64,000 nucleotides of DNA from an uncultured Oscillospiraceae bacterium (GTDB taxonomy: Bacteria; Bacillota; Clostridia; Oscillospirales; Ruminococcaceae). Within the stretch, counting starts at the first letter, position 1. Each line of letters starts with the position of its first letter. Of this stretch, positions 41,480 to 49,449 are shown piece by piece. Position numbers and translations under genes: made by a program. Location: contig CAJTTB010000010.1 in NCBI GenBank assembly GCA_910579175.1, positions 44,795 to 108,794 on the forward strand, given 5' to 3'. The notes beneath the pieces were generated by a model that was not told where the DNA came from, did not search any database, and was given only the letters and a program-made list of their open reading frames with translations.

Positions 41480-42811
41480 ATGGTAATCCCTAATGAAAAA
41501 AAAATAAAAATTGCAAATGCCAACAAGACAAATCCTTATGTTGATATTACCCCGTATGAATTGGGTATCACCTTTCCCTTTGTCTATTATACAGGATTTC
41601 ATCCAGATAATGATGAGATTTTAATCTATGCTGCTCCTGGGGTTACATTCAAAAGCGGGGAACAAATTGTAAACTATACAGGGAACTCGGCGGGGGTTTC
41701 TATAAAAACTGGTGGAACTGGTAGCCGAACTGTTAGAGATACAGTCCGCCAAGCCAATATAGGAGATTTGCTTATCACCAATAAAAGAATCATGTTTATT
41801 GGTAAGGATGATTCTTTTGAATTTCAAGTAAGTACAATATCAATTGTGAAATTCCTTGATAGCAATAGCTTTGTTATTCAGTCTGGATGTTCTTCCAAAA
41901 ATGTATGGTTAGACATCGCTCTTGTTACGTATGCATATGGTATGATAAAATATGCCATTGACAAGAATACACAAGAAGTAGATATTCCCACACTTATCAA
42001 GGTAAACCACGACAAAATGACTCCAGAGGAGATTGCTTTGTGCAATCAAGTCCGGAATGAATGCTCTAAGATGAAAGTTTCTAAATCTAAGAACAATCAA
42101 GGTTGCCTTTGGGGCATCGTAAAACTCCTTTTGATTTTGCTTATAGTTCTTATTGTTGGTGGTATTATTACAATTTTTATTGTCAAGAATTGGGTTGATA
42201 ACAATGATTCTTCTGTCAATACCCCTCAATACTCCTTAACCGAAATTCTTGCTTTTGATAACCACCCCAAGGTTTACGATTCTTATGAGGACACTAAGAC
42301 TTTTTATGATGGTATAGGTGCAGTTAAGGTATTGAGTATTCAGAAATATAGTCAAATTCAAAGAGCTCTGAAGAAAACAACTGACGATGATACCTTATTG
42401 TACTTTATTCAGCATTCTACTGACAAAAAATATACAGGAACAGTCAAAATCAATCTGTACGATGAATCTGTATCTGCCGATATGACTGTTGATAAAGCGA
42501 TAGAATTATTGGTTTCTTATCTGCCCAACAATTTTTTTGAGTGCTATTTAAAGGATAGTTCTTATAAATATAGTAACAACGATCATACTGTGTATGTGTA
42601 TTCCTGTAGATTGAATGATACAGGCGTTGCCTATCATAATGACGGAAATAATCAGTATCCCTATTATTACAGTTTTAAGATTATTCATTTTGAAAATACA
42701 AATCAATGGAAACTTGAGACCAGTTATGCCCCATATGGTGATAAGGATTTAGGGTGGATCCAAAAGTATTCAGATGAATGGAATGTTGATTTTAAGGATT
42801 ATGCAACATGA
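41480..42811 (+). CDS. Hypothetical membrane protein with PH-like N-terminal domain
   Basis: About 443 residues from ATG 41480 (ATAGGAG upstream). Residues about 15-160 contain GDLLITNKRIMFIGKDDSFEF and ISIVKFLDSNSFVIQSG, a pattern seen in short PH-like/bacterial SHOCT-associated domains. One strong membrane segment follows (LLLILLIVLIVGGIITIFIV, about 218-237). The outer C-terminal 200 residues are Asp/Tyr/Lys-rich (NHPKVYDSYEDTKTFYDGIGAVKV) with no named domain. Function unknown. Position next to the decayed vanZ suggests accessory DNA. Confidence 0.7.
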   Translation: MVIPNEKKIKIANANKTNPYVDITPYELGITFPFVYYTGFHPDNDEILIYAAPGVTFKSGEQIVNYTGNSAGVSIKTGGTGSRTVRDTVRQANIGDLLITNKRIMFIGKDDSFEFQVSTISIVKFLDSNSFVIQSGCSSKNVWLDIALVTYAYGMIKYAIDKNTQEVDIPTLIKVNHDKMTPEEIALCNQVRNECSKMKVSKSKNNQGCLWGIVKLLLILLIVLIVGGIITIFIVKNWVDNNDSSVNTPQYSLTEILAFDNHPKVYDSYEDTKTFYDGIGAVKVLSIQKYSQIQRALKKTTDDDTLLYFIQHSTDKKYTGTVKINLYDESVSADMTVDKAIELLVSYLPNNFFECYLKDSSYKYSNNDHTVYVYSCRLNDTGVAYHNDGNNQYPYYYSFKIIHFENTNQWKLETSYAPYGDKDLGWIQKYSDEWNVDFKDYAT

Positions 42812-42933
42812 TTTTGGTTGAACATCATGGTACTATTGGTGTGTAGCCGATTTTGAAAAAATCGTTAAAGGGTTTGAGATGTTTCCCAGCACAAACAAAT
42901 CGATAAAAGCGCAATATCTACCAGAGGTTTAAA

Positions 42934-43505
42934 ATGTATTTTCTAGATGATATGAATTTTCAATATTTCTTTTTTAGCACCTATCTTGGCTTTTTTTGCA
43001 GGCATTTCCCGTTGCATTGATTGCTGGAGTTGTTTTTTTTGTATGGCGTAGACGGCGGATGCCAGAGATCTCCATCGGAAGATCGATTTTGTTCTCCCTT
43101 TTTATTTGCTATATTACAGGTCTCTTATGTATCACACTTTTCTACTATGTTTTGGGAGATATTTATTATTTTCTGTTTTATCATATGCCCAGTGGCAAAG
43201 GTTTTTACTGGTTCAACTTTGAATATGATTTTGTTCCAGACTTTTTTCACAATTTTGGATCAGAAAACTTGGGTAATATTCTGATGTTTCTTCCCTTCGG
43301 CATTCTCTACCCAATCTTCAATGAGCGTGCTACCTGGAAACAAACTGTGGTGATAGGTTTTAGCGTTTCTGTGGTAATTGAATTGTTATAACCCATATTT
43401 GGACGCAGTTTTGATATCAACGATATTATTTTGAATGGGTTAGGTGTTATGATATCTACAGTGGTATACTTTGCTTTGAGAGCTATGTTACAACGCAGAA
43501 ACTAA
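42934..43505 (+). pseudogene. vanZ-like gene broken by a frameshift and a nonsense codon
   Basis: VanZ-family membrane protein in two frames. From ATG 42934 the first frame gives MYFLDDMNFQYFFFSTYLGFF up to a run of seven Ts (42991-42997). The rest, QAFPVALIAGVVFFVWRRRR, is in another frame and would be rejoined by one extra T. That frame is then stopped by TAA at 43389-43391, exactly where the family has Gln (IELLQ), and continues open with PIFGRSFDINDIILNGLGV to TAA 43503. Two independent lesions indicate a true pseudogene rather than one sequencing slip. Confidence 0.8.
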
Positions 43506-43732
43506 ACTTTTTGGTTGTCAGGAAATCCTGCTTGCAGGCTGGCTACGAAAAATTTTGACGGATACTTATGATTGGTCCTTTAGATGTCCGTTGTAGGGTG
43601 AGGGGCAAGCAGTTCCTGCTTTTCTCGAAACAAATACTAGAACAGTCTTTAAAAAAAGCTGCCCTGGTATTTTTAATGTCTGCTTAATACAAGGATAAAT
43701 ACAGCGGTCATAATATCTGAGCCGTCGTTTTG

Positions 43733-44244
43733 AAGGATCTGGTCTGGAAGCACATGAAAGAAGTAATTTCTTTCGTGAAGTCAATATCAAGTGCATTTCA
43801 GGGCGAAAATGAAGTGAAAGCTCTGTCTATAAAGCGAGGACATCATAAAGGCATATAACAAGTGGCTGATACAGGCGCAAAAGCGTATAGGGAAATTTGA
43901 CCGCCTGTTTGTCAAGATCTACTGGGATAACACTAAGGGTAGTCTGAGTGATGAACGACACTTACGAGGATGAGCAGGAGCAGCTTAAAATTGAAATCAT
44001 AAATCTGAAAAAAGAAGTTGAAGTACAAAAACGACAGAGAGAAAATTTAGAACAGTTTATTCAACCAGCACACAGATACACCGAGCTTACAGAATTCACG
44101 TGATACGCCAGCAGAGAGCTTGTAAAGGCGGTTTATGTGAAAGCATCCAAAAGTCTCAACGGCAAGCGCAAGCAGAAGATATATATCAAATATGACCTTG
44201 TTGGCTACATTTCCATGGATGAACTGATAAAAAAACAGGCATGA
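43733..44244 (+). pseudogene. Relic of a large serine recombinase (C-terminal part)
   Basis: Scattered in different frames: LKDLVWKHMKEVISFV, then AYNKWLIQAQKRIGKFDRLFVKIYWDNTKGSLSDERHL, then YEDEQEQLKIEIINLKKEVEVQKRQ and AHRYTELTEFT, a stop, and ASRELVKAVYVKASKSLNGKRKQKIYIKYDLVGYI. This is the coiled-coil and C-terminal end of Tn4451/TnpX-type recombinases. The catalytic N-terminus is missing and several stops or frameshifts interrupt it. It marks a vanished integrative element. Confidence 0.75.
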
Positions 44245-44261
44245 TCAAAATCATGCCTGTT
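44228..44261 (-). terminator. Terminator of the zinc-ribbon gene
   Basis: On the minus strand AACAGGCATGAT, 4-base loop, ATCATGCCTGTT, then seven Ts. It overlaps the end of the recombinase relic. Confidence 0.8.
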
Positions 44262-44289
44262 CCAAGAAATTTGCATATTACTGTTTTAT

Positions 44290-44316
44290 GACCACTGACT
44301 GTTTGTAGTGGTTTTT
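44290..44316 (+). terminator. Plus-strand hairpin with T-run
   Basis: ACCACT ... AGTGGT followed by TTTTTT; probably the original terminator of the recombinase relic. Confidence 0.65.
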
Positions 44317-44321
44317 TCATA

Positions 44322-44852
44322 TTATTTTATCAGTTGAATTTTTCCCACGATAGGAATTTCAAATTCTTCTCCATTAAGTGTTCGAACAATTCCAACAATG
44401 ACACAAACAACAAGAGCTAAGTGAATAATGATAGAAATCATATTAATGATAGAACTTAAAATTCCCATTGGAAAACTCAAAAAGAAAAAGTGATCTGTAA
44501 AATCAAAGATTTCATTTATTACAGAAAAAATTACTTGCACAATTACATTTAAAATTAGTAGTAACAAACCTTGATTTGCAGATTTTTTACTCAGTGGATT
44601 TTGGCTGTCTGCTACCAGTGGAAGCCAAAACAAAACAGGAATATATGCAAGTGCACACCATAAGTTTCTGTTGGTTTTGGGAGCTTGCTGAAAAGAATTC
44701 CAATTTTGGTTTTGATTTTGCTGATTGGATTGGTAGTTCCATCCCTTTGAATTGTAAGTATTTTGTGTATATTCTGATGATACTTTTGTGCCACATTTGG
44801 GGCAAAAAATTGCATCAGATGAAATTAACGCACCGCATTTTGAACAATACAT
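44322..44852 (-). CDS. Zinc-ribbon membrane protein (DUF4870-like)
   Basis: About 176 residues from ATG 44852 (AGGAGTGC upstream). Begins with a zinc ribbon MYCSKCGALISSDAIFCPKCG, then an Asn/Gln-rich linker, then three membrane segments (LWCALAYIPVLFWLPLVA; GLLLLILNVIVQVIFSVI; IIHLALVVCVIVGIV) in the DUF4870 arrangement, including SANQGLLLL. Function unknown; such proteins are common in Clostridia. Element F lies 129 bases upstream and points at its start. Confidence 0.75.
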   Translation of the reverse strand: MYCSKCGALISSDAIFCPKCGTKVSSEYTQNTYNSKGWNYQSNQQNQNQNWNSFQQAPKTNRNLWCALAYIPVLFWLPLVADSQNPLSKKSANQGLLLLILNVIVQVIFSVINEIFDFTDHFFFLSFPMGILSSIINMISIIIHLALVVCVIVGIVRTLNGEEFEIPIVGKIQLIK

Positions 44853-44980
44853 AACCTGCACTCCTATTCTTTTTTTTGTTGATTTTACTATAACATAATC
44901 AAATTTCTTTGGCAATACCTCAAAGAGGCTTTTAAGAAATTTGTAAGATTCCAGTAAGATGTTCTTTAAGAATAGAAAAC

Positions 44981-45157
44981 TGACATACGTTCATCACCGA
45001 TATTGATGCTTAGAGATGAGCGCTTTTTGTCCAGTACAATGAATGTTGTAAGCATATACAAGGAAATTTCATATATCCTATGGTTTTACCCAATTTGTAT
45101 TGTGACAATAGGAATCTCATACCTTTTTAGAAGTGAGAGTATGCTTGCATATTTTTG
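44981..45157 (-). mobile_element. Internally deleted IS200/IS605 MITE (element F)
   Basis: 177 bp, minus orientation. Left end CAAAAATATGCAAGCATA with CTCACTTC, then directly to the right half (AATTGGGTAAAACCATAGG, GGACAAAAAGCGCTC, terminal stem CTCATC/GATGAA, end GTATGTCA). About 65 bp between left hairpin and scaffold are missing relative to B and E. It lies between DUF1846 and the zinc-ribbon gene, both minus. Confidence 0.75.
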
Positions 45158-45186
45158 AGTACTTTGTTCGTTTGCTGGTGTGACGA

Positions 45187-46677
45187 TTATTTGTGATAAA
45201 TCTTTTTGGTTTCATACTTTGGTTCACAGGTTAGATTGATACCCAATTTTTTAAATATTTGTTCATCTACCTGAGATAGGATCACAGAGGAATGAACTTC
45301 ACAGCCCTTTAGCTTATTTAGTTGTTTGAGTGCAAGTTCTGCTGTGGGATTGGTCGCAGCACTGATAGAAAGTGCAATTAAAATTTCATCTGTATGTAGA
45401 CGAGGGTTATTGTTGCCCAAATGTTTGATTTTTAAGTTTTGTATTGGTTGGATAACAACTGGAGAAATCAAATGCACTTTGTGACTAATTCCACCCAATT
45501 CTTTGAGTGCGTTGAGCAGCACAGCGGCGGAAGCACCAAGCAGTGAAGAGGTTTTTCCAGTAAGTATCTGTCCGTTGGGGAGCTGTAAGGCTGTTGCGGG
45601 ATCGCCAGTTTGTTCTTCTTTTTCAAGGGCATATTTGACTACTTTGCGGTCGTATTTTCCGATTTCTGCTTGTTTCATCAGCAGTTCAATTTTATAAATA
45701 ATATCTTTTTCTCCACGCCCTTGACGCAGGTCGCACATTGCTTGATAATAACGGCGAATGATTTCTTGTCTGGAGGCTTCACAGACTACATCATCGTTGA
45801 TAATACTCTTGCCCGCCATATTTACACCCATATCGGTGGGGGAATGATAGGGACTTTCTCCCGCGATTTTTTCAAAAATGGCATTGAGTACAGGAAATAC
45901 TTCAACATCTCGGTTGTAGTTGACAGCAGTGTCTCCATATGCTTCCAGATGAAATGGGTCAATCATGTTGATATCGTTTAAATCGGCTGTCGCTGCTTCA
46001 TAAGCGAGGTTGACAGGGTGTTTGAGTGGTAGATTCCAAATTGGAAATGTTTCAAATTTTGCGTAACCGGCTTTGATTCCACGTTTATATTCGTGATAAA
46101 GCTGTGATAGGCAGGTTGCCATCTTGCCACTTCCAGGTCCGGGAGCGGTTATAACAACCAGTGGACGTTTGGTCTCAATATATTCGTTTTTTCCATAGCC
46201 TTCATCGCTTACAATCAGTGGAATATCAGAGGGATAACCTGCAATAATATAGTGCTTATATGTTTTGATTCCCAGCATTTCTAGTCGTTTTTTAAAGACA
46301 TCTACTGCTGCCTGTCCATCATATTGAGAAAGTACAACGCTGCCCACATAAAGACCGATTTCGCGAAATACATCAATTAAGCGCAGTACATCTTGATCAT
46401 AGGTAATACCCAAATCTCCACGTATCTTATTCTTTTCAATATCTGATGCATTGATGACAATGACAATTTCAGCCTGGTCTGATAGCTGCATGAGCATCTT
46501 GAGTTTACTATCTGGTGCAAATCCTGGCAATACACGAGAAGCGTGATAATCATCAAATAGTTTTCCTCCAAATTCCAGATATAACTTGTTGTCAAATTGA
46601 TTGATTCTTTCCTGAATGCGTTCTGATTGCATTTTTAAATATTTGTCATTATCAAAGCCGATTTCATTCATATTCAC
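45187..46677 (-). CDS. DUF1846 domain-containing protein
   Basis: 496 residues, the family's normal length. Starts (M)NMNEIGFDNDKYLKMQSERIQERINQF, continues LYLEFGGKLFDDYHASRVLPGFAPDSKLKMLMQL and carries VVITAPGPGSGKMATCLSQLYHE, a phosphate-binding-like loop. Structures are known for the family but the reaction is not. GTG 46677 is 6 bases from AAAGG; ATG 46671 is 12 bases away, so GTG is preferred. Monocistronic. Confidence 0.9.
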   Translation of the reverse strand: MNMNEIGFDNDKYLKMQSERIQERINQFDNKLYLEFGGKLFDDYHASRVLPGFAPDSKLKMLMQLSDQAEIVIVINASDIEKNKIRGDLGITYDQDVLRLIDVFREIGLYVGSVVLSQYDGQAAVDVFKKRLEMLGIKTYKHYIIAGYPSDIPLIVSDEGYGKNEYIETKRPLVVITAPGPGSGKMATCLSQLYHEYKRGIKAGYAKFETFPIWNLPLKHPVNLAYEAATADLNDINMIDPFHLEAYGDTAVNYNRDVEVFPVLNAIFEKIAGESPYHSPTDMGVNMAGKSIINDDVVCEASRQEIIRRYYQAMCDLRQGRGEKDIIYKIELLMKQAEIGKYDRKVVKYALEKEEQTGDPATALQLPNGQILTGKTSSLLGASAAVLLNALKELGGISHKVHLISPVVIQPIQNLKIKHLGNNNPRLHTDEILIALSISAATNPTAELALKQLNKLKGCEVHSSVILSQVDEQIFKKLGINLTCEPKYETKKIYHK

Positions 46678-47030
46678 AATGATCCTTTCTCTATTTCTTA
46701 GAAGATTTTTATTATATAGCAGCCAATTAATTGAAAGTAATTCATTTGAACTACTTAATCATACAACTTCTATTATAGCATTTTCATAATTGTCACACAA
46801 GGATATTATAAAATGAATTTTTTATCATGAATTGATAATCGCAGTGAATAATAAAAAATAGTGGTAAAGGTATATTTTTGTTATTGTGCAAACTGTTAAC
46901 AGAGTTGGTTGCTCCGTCATAAAAATATATTTTTGATTCCAATGAATCGATGATGATTTGCATGTTAAATGTTCTATCTGTGTTTTTGGATTCATATAAA
47001 TACTGTATCTTGAGAATGGGAGGCGGAAGG
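46678..47030. other. Divergent intergenic region with repeat copy R2
   Basis: 353 bp. Contains R2 (46867-46925, minus) and AT-rich DNA presumably holding both promoters. No further gene seen. Confidence 0.5.
46867..46925 (-). repeat. Dispersed repeat, copy R2
   Basis: Minus strand: TTTTTATGACGGAGCAACC, AACTCTGTTAACAGTTTGC, ACAATAACAAAAATATACC. Closest relative of R1 (3281). Confidence 0.65.
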
Positions 47031-47822
47031 ATGAAACGAGCAATTCTCACAATGGGAAATCCAGTGATTCGTGAGGCACTTGCTTTGGAGTTACACAGTC
47101 AACACATACAAACGATACAAGTTCAAAACTGGTCACAACTTTCACAGCTTCCAAAGGGATACTATGATACCTGTTATGATTTAGCAAATATGTCTTTATC
47201 AAATATTGCTACTGATTTATTTCAAATTTCAACATTGCTAAAAACTTGTTCCCGACTGGGTTGTAATCGATATATTGGTGTAGGCAGTATTGGAGAAAAG
47301 GAAGTCATTTCTTTGATGAGTCGCTCAGAAGAACAATTGCAAGATCGTTTTACAGTACACCAGTTGGTGGCACATTGTATGGGGCAGTATGCAGCGAACC
47401 AACTGCATATTGAATTTCTTTGGGCATTGCCAGTTGGGATTTATGGCACATGCCTGTCAGTGGGAGAAATTCCCCGATTAATTGAGCAGCTTCAATCAAG
47501 TGACACATTACAACTTGATGGTGCAGAACAGATTTGCGATTTTTTGCATATCAATGATTTTGTCAGGGCACTGGTTGCCATCGGACAGAGGGGAATTGGT
47601 GATACAGAATATATCATCAGCAGCCAAAATCCCAAAAAGAGAGTGGATTTTGTCACAATATTAAAGCAGATTTTAGGCTGTGATACCCATATTATTTGGT
47701 CGAATACCGAACAAGTACATTCTCTGCCAATCAGTTTGTATCAAAATACAAGACTGGAGCAACATACTGGTTTTTATCCCCAAGTTTCTTTTTATGAAGG
47801 AATTCAGTCTATTTCAGATTGA
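47031..47822 (+). CDS. NAD-dependent epimerase/dehydratase-like protein
   Basis: About 263 residues from ATG 47031, which follows GGAGGCGGAAGG. The fold resembles SDR epimerases (RYIGVGSIGEKE in the catalytic-strand position; HIEFLWALPVGIYGTCLSVGEIPRLIEQL; CDFLHINDFVRALVAIGQRG, the familiar FLHVDDxxxA region). The N-terminus lacks the usual TGxxGxxG and reads MGNPVIREAL. It may be a degenerate NAD-binding family member or a sugar-nucleotide reductase. Ends inside the convergent MATE gene (19-base overlap). Confidence 0.65.
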   Translation: MKRAILTMGNPVIREALALELHSQHIQTIQVQNWSQLSQLPKGYYDTCYDLANMSLSNIATDLFQISTLLKTCSRLGCNRYIGVGSIGEKEVISLMSRSEEQLQDRFTVHQLVAHCMGQYAANQLHIEFLWALPVGIYGTCLSVGEIPRLIEQLQSSDTLQLDGAEQICDFLHINDFVRALVAIGQRGIGDTEYIISSQNPKKRVDFVTILKQILGCDTHIIWSNTEQVHSLPISLYQNTRLEQHTGFYPQVSFYEGIQSISD

Positions 47823-49165
47823 CTGTGGAATATGCGTTTTGTCATGAAAATATAAACTAGGACAGAAACAATTGGACCGATGAAGTCTGAAATAGGTTCC
47901 GCATAAAACGCCGATTTCGCCTCAAAGTACATTGGTAAGATAAACAGCGAAACGAAATAAACAGCCTTTCGAAAAAAAGATAATGGCAATGACCATCTTA
48001 CCTGTCCAATTGCGGTAAAGCCATCCACAATCTCATATTGAATTCCCAACGGAATAATGGATAAGGTACAGATTTGGATTGCCCACATCGTTTGTTTAGT
48101 CAATTCTTCATCTTGTGTAAATAGACGTATGAATAGAGGGCTTGCAATACGAGCTAACAAAAACATCAAACCAGTGTATACAATACAGTATAAGAAAATA
48201 ACTCGTTGTGCTTTTTTGACCCTTTGAAATTGTTTTGCCCCATAGTTATAACTTAAAATGGTCTGTGTACCCCCAGTAATGCCTCCCAATGGCATTGTTA
48301 CCACCAACATAAAACTCTGTGCAATGGTAGCACAAGTAATTAGTGTATCTCCATGCTGGGGACCACCATATTTTTGCAATACCATATTCATAACGATAAT
48401 CATAACATTGTCGATGGCAATGATGATAAAAGGGGTAAATCCCAAAAATAATACCCGTTTGATGATGGACCAACGATATTCCCCAAATGTGATATTCACT
48501 GGAATATCCGCAAAGAATAAAAAGCGCAATATAAAAAAACAACTGATCATCTGTGAAATAACCGTTGCGATGGCAGCGCCTTTGATTCCCATATCAAACA
48601 AAAAGATAAAGATGGGGTCAAAAATAATATTTAGGATAGCGCCCAACAGCACCGATGCCATACCAATTTTGGCAAAGCCTTGACAGATAATAAATTGATT
48701 TAATCCAATTGACAATAAAGAAAAGATGGTTCCCATTAAATAAATACTATAATAATCATTTGCATAAGGAAGAATGGTCTGACTTGCACCAAATAACAAT
48801 AACATTGGCTCTCGAAATGGAAACAATACCACTATCAATACCACTGAGCAGATACATAGCATCAAAAAACAATTTGCCAAAATCGCTCTGGCGCGCTTGA
48901 TATTTTGTTCTCCCATGCTAATGCTCATAAATGGAGAGCCACCAATTCCAATGAGTGAAGCGAATGAGCCTATCATGGTTACAATTGGACCGCAGATGCC
49001 GACACCTGCCAGTGCAATATCCCCTATTTCGGGAATATTTCCAATATACATGCGGTCAACGATGTTGTACAAAACGCTGACCAATTGTGCTAACATACTT
49101 GGAATTGCAATTCTCCAAACCAGTTGTCTGACGTCGTCATAACCCAAATTATTTTCCACTTTCAT
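47804..49165 (-). CDS. MATE family efflux transporter
   Basis: 453 residues with twelve membrane segments in two halves. Landmarks: SMLAQLVSVLYNIVDRMYIG, ICGPIVTMIGSFASLIGIGGSPFMSI, and the second-half AQSFMLVVTMPLGGITGGTQTILSYNYGAKQFQRVKKA. It exports drugs or metabolites in exchange for Na+ or H+. RBS GAAAGGAATATT before ATG 49165. It belongs to the clostridial MepA-like group; substrate not predictable. Confidence 0.92.
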   Translation of the reverse strand: MKVENNLGYDDVRQLVWRIAIPSMLAQLVSVLYNIVDRMYIGNIPEIGDIALAGVGICGPIVTMIGSFASLIGIGGSPFMSISMGEQNIKRARAILANCFLMLCICSVVLIVVLFPFREPMLLLFGASQTILPYANDYYSIYLMGTIFSLLSIGLNQFIICQGFAKIGMASVLLGAILNIIFDPIFIFLFDMGIKGAAIATVISQMISCFFILRFLFFADIPVNITFGEYRWSIIKRVLFLGFTPFIIIAIDNVMIIVMNMVLQKYGGPQHGDTLITCATIAQSFMLVVTMPLGGITGGTQTILSYNYGAKQFQRVKKAQRVIFLYCIVYTGLMFLLARIASPLFIRLFTQDEELTKQTMWAIQICTLSIIPLGIQYEIVDGFTAIGQVRWSLPLSFFRKAVYFVSLFILPMYFEAKSAFYAEPISDFIGPIVSVLVYIFMTKRIFHSQSEID

Positions 49166-49389
49166 AATGAATATTCCTTTCGTTTGTCACAGGCAAAAAC
49201 GCTATTGCTTTTATCATAATGATTTCATAGCCCTTTGTATAAATTGTGTTTTTTGCTTGCGATTGTTGGTAGTCGAAAAATAAATTATCTGTTGATTTTC
49301 AAATACTTTTGTTATTATAGCATAAAGTACAGACTTGTCCAGATTTTTATAGGATATTATCATTGGATATTTTGTTTTTTGTAAATTAC

Positions 49390-49418
49390 TTTACACGTGT
49401 AAACTAAAGTGATATACT
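49390..49418 (+). promoter_or_regulatory. Promoter and palindromic operator of the alpha-xylosidase gene
   Basis: TTTACA (49390-49395), 17 bases, TATACT (49413-49418). The -35 lies inside a perfect 14-bp palindrome TTTACACGTGTAAA (49390-49403), a LacI-type site with a central CG. No regulator gene is adjacent. Confidence 0.7.
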
Positions 49419-49449
49419 CAATTTATCAAATAGAAAGCGGGTATCAAAT

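Noticed and set aside
40296..44316. An att duplication of the tmRNA 3' end marking an intact genomic island
   Set aside because: I could not find a second copy of the TTCGACTCCCCTCGCC sequence in the window.
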